Assembly (NCBI GenBank): GCA_033085395.1
Contig: JANQBS010000376.1
Coordinates: 1-31,801, forward strand
Source: Xanthoparmelia taractica
Lineage: Eukaryota > Ascomycota > Lecanoromycetes > Lecanorales > Parmeliaceae
DNA length: 31,801 bases
Direction of reading: 5' to 3'
Each line of letters starts with the position of its first letter. Within the stretch, counting starts at the first letter, position 1. Shown here in pieces: positions 1 to 10,462 of this stretch. The translations under genes were made by a program, and so were the position numbers. The notes under the pieces were generated by a model that was not told the origin of the DNA, made no database searches, and saw nothing but the letters and a program-made list of their open reading frames with translations.

Positions 1-2480
1 TATAAAATTCTATAAATAGATTAAAAAGATATAATTTTTTAAAAAAAAGTTGAAAAAAAGTTAAAAACGACTATGTTTAACAGATACCACACCTTTCCGA
101 CCCGTACGCACGACGCTAGAAGTTAAAGATTAATTTAATAATTCTACTCTTACTTTATATAATATAATATAATTATAATATCGATTTAATTATTAAAATA
201 TTATTTATAAAGCTATTTAAAGTTCTTTTAATATAGATACGAGATACGATATTAAAATATATGTTAACGATTCTCGAAGAAATTTATTTTCAAGCGCTAA
301 AGTAAATTAAAGACGAAATAATTTTGCGTTATAGATTATTATAATCTTAATAGACTTATATCGATATCTATAACTTATTATTATAATATTAGTAATTTTT
401 CACGTATTTTCTACGTATTCTATTTTTCACTCGCTCTTCTTTAACGAGAATAACAAAAATAGATTCGTAGTAAATATTTAATATAGTAAATTCTACTATT
501 TTATCACTCGCTCGTATTATAATAACTGCGTATCACTAGACTATTAATAGAGAGGTCTTTTTATATCTATTAATTAACTACGAAGAATATCTTTATAATA
601 TTTCGAAGATACCTTATATATATTCGTTAAATTTCATCCTAAGTATACTATATATAATAGTTACTTTATTAGGCTATCGAGCGAGAAAAGTTATCGAGCT
701 GTAATCGTAGTTTAGTCTTTACTTATTAAAGATCCTAAGACTCTAAGATCTTAAATACTATCTTAATAGTATTAACACGCATAGAAGAATAATAATAATT
801 TAAATTATAAGAAGAAATAAGAAAATGTGATCAAAAAGATCGAAAGTTATATTATAATACCGAAGTCTTTGAAATAATGATTCTTGAATAAGAAATTTCG
901 AAGCGAGAACTATATTCTCCCTAGGGCTTCTCGTAAGGTTGTGCTCCTCTTTGAATATCTGGTTCTCCACGCTCGTTGAAGTAAATTAATTAACTTTAAG
1001 AAGCTACCGCACTGTAAGCTCGATTATCGATTAAGGAATTAAGGGTTAAATGCGACGAGTTCGATTGAATTCGATTTATATCTTATATTACTTTAAAGAT
1101 AACGCTTAAATAACTCGAAAAGAAGCTAAGGTTATTGAAGAGCTGATATCTAAGAGACTTTGCGTGCATCTGTCGCTTATACTCGATAAAGTTACACTTT
1201 AAGGACCTACGAAGCTTAAACCGACTGAAACAACGATCGGCGTGTAGATATGCTTTATGCTATATCTTAGCGATGCTTCGGCTGCGTATATTATAACGAC
1301 TCTAATAAATATAAGCGTAAGAAATTTTGAGCCTTGACATGTTATATCGCATAAGTAGTATTGCAAATATATAGATAGTCATAATTGATATTGATTTTCA
1401 GGTCTGAATTTCTAATACTAAACTAATCTATTATTCGCATGCAATGGAAATAGAGAAATAATTCATTTTTGACTCCATAATATACGTTTTTAATTCTCCA
1501 CTAGTCTTATTATAATAATTTCTTGATCTACTCTTACTAACTATAAAGTAATGTAGTGATGGAAACTTAATATACGTATATTAGATTTAATTAAAATATA
1601 ACTTCTTTTTTTTAAATTCGAGTTAATCTTTTTTTATTAAAAAAGCGTGGAACTAGAATAAGTATAATCGAGATATATATCTTATTTTACTTATCTTCAT
1701 GTTTTAAATTAGATTCTATCTTTATTCTAATTTATAAAGATTAAATAATAAGAATAATAATATATTAAGCTAATATTTTAATTTCAAGAATCGAATATTA
1801 TAACTCACGTTGCTCTACATTAGCGTTTAAATATCGTTACGAAGACTAGTCTAAATAGAGACTATAGTAGTTAGCGATATTACTTTTAATAAATATTTAA
1901 CTTATATTAATAACGAGTATAACATTAGTTTCCCTTTCGGTTAACGAGATTATCTCGTTATAAGAGTCTTTATCGAATTTATTACGAATTTCACGTATTA
2001 CGATATTACGCGAATCGAAATAGTTATTAAGATAAAAAATACGCCCGTGTTTTTCTTCGAATTAATATTCTATCGATCTTCGCTCACATTAGATAAATAT
2101 TTTTAATATTTAATAAAATTAAGTATAATATAAGTTATTTCTTGAATAGAATTCACTTATTTAGATTTATTCGTAATAAGCGTATTATCGATTAGATCTT
2201 TTACAACTAATTTATTATCTAAGAACTTTATTAGAGTTCGTCTTCTATTAAATAAAGTCGCATATCTTCTCTCTTTAACTATTATACTATATAAATCCTT
2301 TCTATTACGACTTCGTATTTCTTATCTTTATCGAAAAGTTTTTTTAAGTAAGATAGTACTATAGCGATTTCGAATCCTATCGCTATTAGAAGCACGGTTT
2401 TATACTCTTTCATCGACGTATATATCTCATATAATCCGGTATAAAGCATAAGATGTCTTATTCCCTCTGAAGATCTCTTT
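1..2480. repeat. AT-rich, RIP-mutated repeat relic at the contig edge
   Basis: This stretch is very rich in TA, AAT and ATT. It is poor in CA and TG but keeps many CG dinucleotides, the signature left when repeat-induced point mutation converts C to T in CpA context. No long ORF survives, so the original element, probably a transposon, cannot be identified. A less mutated island lies at about 1325-1560. Normal composition returns at about 2480-2520. The one ORF crossing the edge (2282-2587, minus) matches nothing I recognise. The RIP call is inferred from visible dinucleotide bias, not from a computed index. Confidence 0.75.
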
Positions 2481-3738
2481 CCGTAGCGAAGTAGTCGATG
2501 TGTGAATCTGTCTCGGGGCTTGACAAGTAAATGGACTGTAGTCAACTTTGGTGTCAACAATGCATTCATCGACCAAGATATTATCATGAACGGATGACTC
2601 TCTAAATTACCGAACGGATCCGCGATGTCGGCGCTAGCACAGGCGTCAGAAGCGGACGGACGGATTACTGGTAGAAGGTACCTGCTCGCTGAATTGGATA
2701 CGGAAGTATTACTACATCGCTTTACTAAGAGAGGTGATGATGAAATTCTTCACGGAAGAGCTCAGGATATCACTCGGTATCACTCAACATCAACGCTAGG
2801 AATGAATGACCCGACCCGCCTTTTGTGTTTCCCGGACACCTCATTGATGCTGCAGGAGATCGTTTGTAGTAAATAACGGATTTTATTTCTAATCAATTAC
2901 TTCGTGCATGCTGACACCGGAGGTAACTCGAAGTATGCGGACATATTTACTGCTTGAATGAGTTGTGTTATACGTTCTACATTAGTCTCGTGCGAGCTTA
3001 TATGCATAACTTCTACCATGGCTTTCACCAAGATTTCTCATTCAGAAAGCGATGCTGCGCGGCAAATGTGAACTCATAGTGAGCTCGATGACCTCGAAAT
3101 TATATTGTACACGACGTGAAGCTTACCTTACTTTTTTGGGGGGGCCTGTTGGGAATTCGGTACAGGTTGTTTGCACTTGGGTTACAAGAGTAAGGTACCT
3201 TACCATGGTGGGGCTGTTTTTCCAAGGCGTTATGTCATGTTGTATTTTACTTGTAATGAATGGGAAGCGTCTTGGAAGTGGGAAAGAAGGAGCCAAAGAG
3301 TAAGATGAAAATTAGAAAGAACAGCAGAAAAGGTGAGATTAGCTTAGAAATCGACATGGGTGGAAAAACACAACTCTTGGGTACCTTACCTTAGTGATTT
3401 GCAATTGAGATCTCGGAGCGGAGAGCAAGGCAAGGGGCAAAGCCTTTGGTGACTAATAATATGTTGTAAGGCGCCCTAATGTACCTTAAGGTACCTTAAA
3501 ATCTAGGTACCTAACCTTACCTACCTAGCCCTAAACTACCCGACCGAGTATCCCACATCAGTCAGCAAAAGTCTTACAGTCGGTACCCGGAACTAACATA
3601 ACATCCGGGATCAGAGTAATTAGTAATTTTCCCTTGCCTCAAATACCACCTGCATTCTCTACTCATCTTCTCCCCAAACCAATTTTCCAATCTCCCCTAA
3701 GAACAACAAAAACCAATCCGTCTTCACTCTCCTACCCA
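2481..3738. other. Spacer without a supported gene; upstream region of the NmrA-like gene
   Basis: The short ORFs at 2625-2876 and 3052-3303 show no recognisable domain and no splice-supported extension, so I do not call them. The part next to the gene (about 3640-3738) is pyrimidine- and A-rich, as fungal core promoters and 5' leaders often are. It holds a CGG-TAC-CCG site near 3575-3583 and the GGTACC repeats listed separately. Confidence 0.5.
3193..3530. repeat. Dispersed GGTACC palindrome repeats (AAGGTACCTTA type)
   Basis: Variants of AAGGTACCTTA occur at about 3193-3204, 3380-3394 and several times in tandem at 3481-3530, where GGTACC, CCTTA and CCTACC units are strung together. Further copies lie at 7779-7790 (GGTACCTTA) and, as AAGGTAC, near 7901 and 7968. 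Short interspersed motifs of this kind are common between genes in many Pezizomycotina. Their function is unknown. Confidence 0.6.
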
Positions 3739-4747
3739 ATGGCTGCAATTAAAAACGTCGCCATCGTCGGGGTACGCCGCCCCGTCGGGCTCGAACCCCT
3801 CCCCTCTACTTAAGATCCAATAGAAACGACGCTGACCCCCCCCCTCTCTCCAGGCCTCTGGAGCCCTCGGCGGGCCCGTGCTCAACGCCCTCGTCAAGTC
3901 CGGCAAATTCACCATCACGGCCATCAAGCGCCCGTCCTCCTCGGCGGTCTTCCCACCCTCAGTCCAAGTCCGCGAAGCCGACCTCTCCTCCATCGACTCC
4001 GTCACCGCCGCCTTCAAAGGCCAAGACGCCGTCGTCTCGACCGTCGGCTCCGCCGGCGTCCCGGGCCAGGGCATCCTCGTCGCCGCCGCCGTCGCCGCCA
4101 ACGTGAAACGCTTCCTGCCCTCCGACTACGGCTGCGACCTCGCCAACGCAAAGGCGGCCGCTTTACCCGTCTTCAAGGCCAAGATCGCCACGCACGCCGC
4201 GCTCCGGGAGGCGGCGGCCGCGAAGCCCGACGGCGCCTTCACGTACACGCTCGTGTGCAACAATGCGTTTCTGGACTGGGGGCTTGAGAAGAACTTTTTG
4301 CTCAATTGGAAGGAGGGCAAGCCGACGTTCTTTGACGGCGGCGAGAAGCCCTTCAGCGCCACGACGCTCGATTCGGTCGGGCAGGCTATCGTGGGCGTCC
4401 TGACGCACCCGGCCGAAACGGCGAACCGCTTCGTCTACGTTAAGGATATTGACGTCTCGCAGAAGCAGCTGCTGGCTATCGCCAAGAAGGTCGCGGGTCC
4501 GGGCAAGACGTGGGAGGAGCCCGTCTTTGTGGAAACGGCCGAGCTGGAGAAATCGTCCTACGAGAGCCTGGCCAAGGGGCAGGTCACGCCGCCCGTCATG
4601 TTCAATTTCCTGTTCCGGGTTATCTTTGGCCCGGAGGAGTATGGGGGTAGGCTCGAGAAGACGGACAACGAGCTGTTGGGGATCAAAGGGAAGACGGAGG
4701 CGGACGTGGAGGCCATCTTGGCATCCTTCATCCAGGGTTCAAAGTGA
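3739..4747 (+). CDS. NmrA-like / isoflavone reductase-like NAD(P)-binding protein
   Basis: Exons are 3739-3771 and 3854-4747, giving 308 aa; the intron is 82 nt (GTACGC...CTCCAG). Splicing joins the two halves of the Rossmann motif GASGALG at residues 11-17, which fixes both the start and the intron. Later landmarks are the segment reading STVGSAGVPGQ, then KRFLPSDYG, both typical of the isoflavone reductase/NmrA branch of atypical short-chain dehydrogenases. Members act either as redox-sensing regulators, as bik4 in the bikaverin cluster is described, or as NAD(P)H reductases on aromatic substrates. The sequence does not decide between these roles. The gene is much richer in GC, especially at third positions, than every other gene here. 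It may therefore be a resident flanking gene rather than part of the cluster. Confidence 0.9.
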
Positions 4748-5408
4748 AAGCTGGGAGGCATATATGCACTAGGAGTAGACACGTTCTCTAGCTAGTCACT
4801 GTTCCCATCGCTCAGGGCCGTTGTTCTATGTCATTACTTTTCACTAGCCATTGTCGTATGCGTTTGCCTACTTGCTCCGCTGTGGCCTGTACTGTGTGAT
4901 TACAAACTCTCGAGAAATCCGCTCTTGTTCATTGTCGAGGAGCACATCTATCTCACTTATGCGAAAATCCCGAGTGCTCAATGCTCGATCAATGTCTATT
5001 ACTGATCGGCATAAGCTGTCACTTCCGACGCGGCTTACTAGCTCGCCGTTAGACACCACCTCGGCAACACCAGTCACTCCATGTCGACGACTCCCAAATT
5101 CTTGCGTGCTTTGATCGCTTCTCCCCATGCATGTGGGGGCTCTAGAATACAGTGTTCCTTGCCTTCCTCCAGTCGCAGCACACAGCAACTCTGGACTTCA
5201 GGCCCATACCGAAACATCAAAGCGAACCATGTCTTCCTTGGTCAGTACTCGAGCTACATACTAGAGTTAGTCGAGTTGAAGTTTAGGTATAGCAAAAGCC
5301 GAGAGCAACACATACGTCACTCACGCTGCGCCGATGCTCGGTATGCCTCGAGACCGTGAAAAGAGCAAAGTGGCGAAAACTGTGTTGAATTTCCCAAACT
5401 TCTGGATC
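4748..5408. other. Intergenic stretch with possible coding remnant on the minus strand
   Basis: No complete gene is supported. On the minus strand a frame running from the end of the MFS gene can be spliced across an intron with a GTGAGT donor near 5324 and a CTGACCAAG acceptor near 5237. It reads in coding-like fashion (including the segment LEPPHAWGEAIKARKN) to a stop near 5090. No ATG start or known domain is evident. A second minus frame (4868-5188) is also open. Either could be decayed sequence or chance, and I assign no function. Confidence 0.2.
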
Positions 5409-7073
5409 TTATGAAGAGTGGTAGACACGGAGGTAGGTAAACAAGAAGCTCAGGGATAGACCAAAGCCCGACAAGCCAATGCCCAAGTACAAAGCGCCCC
5501 TGTAGCCCTTGAGTAGATCACCTCCGTTGACCTGCCTTTCGACAGTGCCCGCAAATCCGAGGCCTATGGAAAGGCTATAATTGACGATGCTAGAGGCTCC
5601 ACGTTAGCGTCCCGAAATAGATGGCTCGACGCGGACTCATCCTTTATGTGGACTTACGTCATAATCAGACTAGCTGCGATTCCCTGATGTTCAGGCTTCA
5701 CCGCATTACTCACGATGATAGTACCCGCAGGAAAGCTCATATCTATACCCCACGTTATGAATATCATGCTCACAAATGTCTGACCCCAGTAAGTCTGAGA
5801 TACAGGTGCCGTGGCGAGGAGTATAGTCGCGATAGAGAAAGAAGTGAGCGACAATGTTATGACCCAAGCGGGGTGAAGAGCCCGAAGCAATAGACCAGTG
5901 GTAATAGAGGCAAATGCGCCGGCTATTCCCGCAGGAGCATAGTAGGCGGACGTAAGTAAAGGATTGCTGCCCCGTAGCTGCTGGAAAAACTGGAAAGAGT
6001 AATAGATCCAGATTCCGAAAGTTGCCCATCCACAAGCAATACACGCCAGCACGAAAGCTATATCGAGATTGATTATGTCTAAGGGGATGAGTGGTGACTG
6101 TGAAAGCCGAGTCTCGAATTGGATGAAGAGCGGAACAAGACATATGCCCAGTATCAGCGTCGTGATGACAGCCGGGTTGGCCCACGACGTGGCTGGCGCT
6201 TGATTCCATGCAAAGTTGAACAGAATCAGTGCAGCGATTCCGATAGACCCTCCTAGTATGTCCAAGGTTGCTAACAGCTGCCAAAGACTGAGCTTCCTAT
6301 GACCCTTGGTCTCAGATACCCGATTGGGTATGACAAAGTAGCTGACGATTGCTGCCGTAGCAAGGACGAGAGCAAGGCTATAAAAGGCCCACGGCCAGTT
6401 CTTGTAGAAGATGCCTCCGAACACAGCTCCAATGACAGCGCCTCCGGGGGCAACAGCGCCAAACACAGCAAATACAAGGTTCTTTCGCAGCCCTGGAGGA
6501 TAAGTGGCGCCGAGAAGGGCAACGGCATTGGGAAGACAGATAGAGGGACCAATGCCTAGTATGATGTTGTGAGAGACTGAAGCACTCGGATGGAGTAGAC
6601 AACTTACCTTGGAGCACGCGAGCGAAAAGAAAAAGGACAAAATTCGAGTAACTGCTGACGCCAGCAATCATTGACCAGAGCGAAAACCAAGACAAGCCAA
6701 TCACGAAGAGTCTCTTGTAGCCGTAGTAATCTCCAAAGCGGCCAAAGAGCAAGATGAAAGACCCTACGGTCAGAGAATAGCCGGCGATGAACCAGCTGAG
6801 GGTGCCAGAGTTTGTCGTTTTGAAATGGTCTCCAATGACATGAACGAGGTTGAGCGTCTGGCCCAGGGAGATCTGGGTTGTGAGTTGGGCAACGCAAATG
6901 ACTCCGACGAATATGATCTCGCGAGCAAGAGAGTGGAACGGTTTTGTATGAGATGCATCTGCGCCGACCTCTTGCGCTGCGATGGATTCTCTCGGAGGAA
7001 GAGCTTGACCTTGGGGATCTCTGGCCAACTCGACCTGTGAGCCAGTCTCCTGAGTAGACAGGAATTGTTCCAT
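5409..7073 (-). CDS. MFS drug/metabolite exporter, DHA2-like (14-TM type)
   Basis: Exons are 7073-6608, 6555-5658 and 5589-5409, giving 514 aa. Introns are 52 nt (GTAAGT...ACTAG) and 68 nt (GTAAGT...CTCTAG). A polar N-terminus of about 45 residues is followed by multiple hydrophobic segments. The loop motif A reads GRFGDYYGYKRLFV. Next come ARVLQGIGPSICLPNA and a glycine-rich segment APGGAVIGAVFGG resembling antiporter motif C. These are hallmarks of the DHA2 proton antiporters that export fungal metabolites at the plasma membrane. The C-terminal exon restores the last two helices; unspliced, the frame would stop early at the donor. The gene diverges from the O-methyltransferase across a 1.37 kb promoter rich in TCGGAT sites. 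Export of the cluster product or self-protection is inferred from context. Confidence 0.9.
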
Positions 7074-7155
7074 GGCTTGAAAAGGAAAAAGAAGCTGAGT
7101 AGAAGTATGTGGGCGAAGAGATGTAAAAGAAAGTGCTCGCTCCTTGTTGGAGCAG

Positions 7156-7179
7156 GTTGAGTAGTTGAGTAGTTGAGTA
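7156..7179. repeat. Tandem octamer repeat, GTTGAGTA x3
   Basis: Three perfect head-to-tail copies of GTTGAGTA lie about 80-105 bp upstream of the MFS start codon, in its leader or core promoter. A partial extra unit (GTAGATGG) follows. It may be a simple microsatellite. Confidence 0.8.
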
Positions 7180-7997
7180 GTAGATGGAGCTACCTGGTCA
7201 TTATGCTGTATGTGAAGCTATGTTGTAAAGTAAGTTGAGATGGGAAAAACATGACGCGTATGAGCGGAATGGATTGCTAATGATATCTTATCTCGGATCT
7301 TAAGCCTCTCTGAAGCCTCCGATTGGATGACTACAAGACTGTAAGGCTACAACACTCTACCTTCCATGACGTCCCCAAGGTCAGCACCAAAAGTCTTGGA
7401 CATGAACCTGTACTCAATATGAAAAGTGCCTGTGCATCTGGACAATCTATTGAGCTTTTACTTCTTGAATTGAACACTAGAGGCATGTTGTGGACAATTC
7501 TTCCACGAGACCCTAGTTCCTAAGAACGACAATTAGGGCTAGGGCTAGAAAAGAAAGGAACTATCTATGTAAGGATGCTACGATAGCATCTTAAATGATC
7601 GAAAAGAAAAAAAGGCATATATATATATATACAGGGCTGATATGAGGGTGTTCAGAGACTCCATAACTTTGAGGTCTGAAGCAGTAGTATTGATGAACAT
7701 GAAGGTGTGATTTATGCCCACGACTAAAGATCTCACTCGAGCCTCAGCCCTAGCTTGCACTTGCCTGGGAAGAAGAGAAGGTACCTTACTTCAGCGCGCT
7801 TAGCTTGATGGAAGGACCCTCGGACTATAGGCAATCTTCAGTTGAGTGGGATTTGCAAGTATCAATTCGTACCGTCAATATGGACGCATAGTGATAAGGT
7901 ACTTGCCCTTTATATAGTCTCGACGATAAAAAAATATCGAGGATGGCGTCAAAAGTCCTGAACAATAAGGTACTCAGATTCTCCAGCGGCCTGATGT

Positions 7998-8128
7998 TCG
8001 GATTTCGGATATCATATCTGTCGGTTATGCGATCGGATGGGATCTGATATACAATACTTCTGTGGTGTACCGCTCCAGCCGATCGGATTAATTCGAGGGG
8101 TCCGATTGGATTAATTGCCGAGATCCGA
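7998..8128. promoter_or_regulatory. Cluster of TCGGAT/ATCCGA hexamers (candidate regulator binding sites)
   Basis: TCGGAT occurs at 7998-8003, 8005-8010, 8033-8038 and 8083-8088, and its complement ATCCGA at 8123-8128. A near match, TCCGAT, is at 8101. About 0.06 occurrences would be expected by chance in 130 bp. Further copies lie in other cluster promoters at 7293, 10670, 16292, 20770, 30589, 30623, 30791 and 30838. CGG-containing half-sites are typical of Zn(II)2Cys6 regulators, but assignment to such a factor is inference. Confidence 0.4.
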
Positions 8129-8147
8129 GTCTGGCGTGAAGGTTGAA

Positions 8148-8157
8148 CGGATTACCG
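8148..8157. promoter_or_regulatory. CGG-N4-CCG site (CGGATTACCG) upstream of the O-methyltransferase
   Basis: This inverted CGG pair with a 4-bp spacer lies about 290 bp before the OMT start. The same 10-mer occurs in reverse complement at 21052-21061 in the PKS divergent promoter. Another CGG-N4-CCG, CGGATCGCCG, lies at 10691-10700 upstream of the YCII-like gene. Such pairs are frequent by chance, so only the exact 10-mer match is notable. Confidence 0.3.
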
Positions 8158-8448
8158 GTCTGACTAAATCGTAGAGGTTGGAGAGGGTGGCAGTTGGATT
8201 GTTCCCTTGCTAGCCCTGGGATGGTGGTAGTGCTAATTGCGCGTACGACTCGGTGCTATGATGGGGAAAAACACGCACCGGACCGATGACATATTCATTG
8301 CCCTGACCGCTTATCGGTAAGGTAGCCTTGGCGGATGGCGCTGATCTAATATAAACGATGAGAATAACTTATAGGCCTATGGCCGTCTCGTGATTGTGCT
8401 CTCGAAGCAGCGCATTGATTGAGCCCTGACATTGCTCTCATTGCAGTC

Positions 8449-9809
8449 ATGGAACAAACGGAGCAGGATTCCATTCAAAATTTGGCCAAGAGAGTTTGTG
8501 AATTGGCGGAGCTTCAGACGAGCCATGGCTCGATCCCCCAAGGGAAACTCCTTGAAGCAGTCCAGCGCCTTCAGATTGCAGTAGAAGGCCCAGAACACTA
8601 TGTACATAGGATAAGACATCAGGTATGAGATCATGTCTTATCCACCTGATCTGGTCCAAGCTTGACGGCCACGTGACAGCCAGCAGAATACATTTGTGTT
8701 CTTCTCGCGATCGAATCCGGAACGCTGCAAGCTTTAGTAGGGAACGGCGGGAAGCCGCTCTCGGTGCAAGAGCTTGCAGAGGAGACTAAGGCGGACCCAC
8801 TGCTGACAAGTAAGTCGTTGTGGAGTGAGAGAGAATAAGCTCTGACATGCAAAGCACGTTTTATGAGGATTCTGACCGCACTTGGCATATTTGATGAAGT
8901 TGGTCCAAGTCTATATAAGAGCAACACGATATCGGAGTGGCTGGGTCAACCCGCACAAGCTAACGGGTTTCGTGTGATGTCTAAATGGGTTTTTCCCATA
9001 GCTGGCAATGTCCTTTCCTTATGGAAAAACAATCGATTCACTCAATTCCCGGAATACAGCAAAGGCGAGAAAAGTCCCTTCGTATGGGCTCATTCGGTGA
9101 ATCCATGGGAGATGATGCGCGGAGATTCGGACCTGAGATTAGCATATGATAGTTACATGCCTGAGCGCCGAATCAAGCTACGCATCCCCTGGCATGAGAT
9201 CTATCCAGCAGGGACCGAGCTCAATGTTCAGGGTTTTCAACAACCACATGAGCCGCCTTTATTGGTCGATGTTGGAGGTAACTGGGGCTATGAGGCTGCC
9301 AGCTTTAAAAGAAAAAACCTACATATCAAAGGTCGCTGCGTGGTTCAAGACTTGCCCGAGACGCTGGCTTCTGCACCTGCTCCTCCAAAGGGCATCGAGA
9401 GGATCGAATATGACTTTTTTACTCCGCAACCAATCAAAGGTAACTCGTAGACCGTGTGACCCAAAGGGCACTTCTAAGTCACTAATCCGGCTCATCAGGC
9501 GCTCGAGCGTACCTTTTCAAGGCCGTCTGCCACGACTTCAACGATGCAGACTGCCAGCGACTGCTACACAATACAGTCCAAGCCATGAGCCCCGGATCCG
9601 TCCTCTTAATCGACGACTGGGTCCTTCCGGACGTGGGTGCTCCTTTGGCGGGAGCGTCGGAAGATATCTTCATGATGTTGTTCCTGTCTGGCATGGAAAG
9701 AAGTGAAAGTCAGTGGAAAGCTGTTCTCGACTCGGCCGGACTGGAGATCAAGAAGATCTGGAGAGCGGATGGCATATCCGAGGCCGTGATTGAGGCCAGA
9801 AAGCGATAG
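8449..9809 (+). CDS. Class II S-adenosylmethionine-dependent O-methyltransferase
   Basis: Exons are 8449-8622, 8680-8809, 8855-9439 and 9499-9809, giving 399 aa, the usual size for fungal OMTs. Introns are 57, 45 and 59 nt with good donors (GTATGA, GTAAGT, GTAACT) and AG acceptors; all phases close. An N-terminal dimerisation/winged-helix half includes the segment LSVQELAEETKADPLL. It is followed by the SAM loop LLVDVGGNWG (aspartate near residue 240) and the catalytic-base region AVCHDFND with His308. The next stretch, SVLLIDDWVLPDVG, is typical of the family. The enzyme would methylate a phenolic hydroxyl of the polyketide. Unspliced frames break the SAM domain from the C-terminus, so the gene is easily missed. 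It converges on the YCII-like gene with a 176 bp gap. The substrate is unknown. Confidence 0.92.
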
Positions 9810-9948
9810 TTTGCTCCACTCGATTATGTACGCTATCCGCCATGGATCTGAGTCTGTGACTGGCCCAACATGGAAACCACAACAGTAGGAGATGTAGATG
9901 TCTCCTGTCGCGGGAAAATGAAAGGTCTTTATGCACCCGATGAACAGC

Positions 9949-9975
9949 ATTCATTCATTCAATCAATCAATCAAC
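9949..9975. repeat. Short tetranucleotide repeat (ATTC)3 then (AATC)3
   Basis: Three ATTC units run directly into three AATC units between the 3' ends of the convergent OMT and YCII-like genes, 11 bp from the YCII stop codon. It is probably a simple repeat within the 3' region. Confidence 0.75.
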
Positions 9976-9985
9976 TCGCTTTCCT

Positions 9986-10462
9986 TCATCCTTGTGCCTT
10001 GTCCATAGCTTTCTGCACCGACTCCTTGACAAATGGCACCCTCAGTCCGCTTCTGACGCAAAAAATCTGCGCCTTGTCCCAACCCCAGACCTTTCCCGTC
10101 GTAAACGGATCGCGCTGAACAAGTCCGACGGCTTCTGATTCCGTAGGTGCCTGTATCAATACCCAACTGCCTTTTATGCGAGGCGGCATCGCGGGCGAGT
10201 GTTCCATGAACATGGGACCTTTTCCATCGTGTGTGTGTTAATTTGCTGACTTCTGTGCCTGAGGATCATAGATACAATTACCTCCAGCTAGCCAAGCTTC
10301 TTGTGTTTGCCCGACGAATTCTTCGTGAGGGCTAAGTTGAATTAGAATTCCACTTTGGGATTTTCACGATTGCATTGACGCTTACGCTGTCATGGCTTTG
10401 CGGTTCTGGGCGCCGTTAGGACCGTCGGGTAAGATGAACAGGAACTCGAATTGTTGAGTCAT
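9986..10462 (-). CDS. YCII-related small dimeric alpha/beta-barrel protein
   Basis: Exons are 10462-10386, 10331-10282 and 10218-9986, giving 119 aa. Introns are 54 nt (GTAAGC...CTTAG) and 63 nt (GTAATT...AAAAG). It starts MTQQFEFLFILPDGPNG. After a histidine in the segment PHEEFVGQT it reads GPMFMEHSP, then GSWVLIQAPTESEAV, DPFTTGKVWG and AQIFCVRSGLRVP. This order of strand, helix and a D-P-F-x-x-x-x-x-W element is that of the YCII/EthD-like superfamily. Relatives in fungal polyketide clusters have been proposed or shown to be small cyclases, dehydratases or decarboxylases, but many are uncharacterised. A role in an aromatic cyclisation or dehydration step is only inference. A CGG-N4-CCG site and a TCGGAT lie about 210-240 bp upstream of its start. 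Confidence 0.82.

Larger units (their letters stand above)
7074..8448. promoter_or_regulatory. Divergent promoter region between MFS exporter and O-methyltransferase
   Basis: This 1.37 kb region drives two divergent genes. It contains three tandem GTTGAGTA units (7156-7179), an AT dinucleotide run (about 7617-7632), GGTACC-type repeats (about 7779-7970) and a dense cluster of TCGGAT/ATCCGA hexamers on the OMT side. Two near-identical 15-mers, CCGATCGGATTAATT (8079) and CCGATTGGATTAATT (8102), lie 23 bp apart. ORFs inside it (7323-7523, 7578-7760) have no supporting features. Confidence 0.55.

Noticed and set aside
2282..2587. 101-codon minus-strand ORF at the edge of the AT-rich tract
   Set aside because: It spans the RIP/non-RIP boundary and its translation has no recognisable family.
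2625..3303. Two short plus-strand ORFs (2625-2876, 3052-3303)
   Set aside because: No domain, no splice-supported extension, and overlap with GGTACC repeat DNA.
3724..4101. 125-codon minus-strand ORF
   Set aside because: It is antisense to the GC-rich NmrA-like gene, where stops are rare on the opposite strand.
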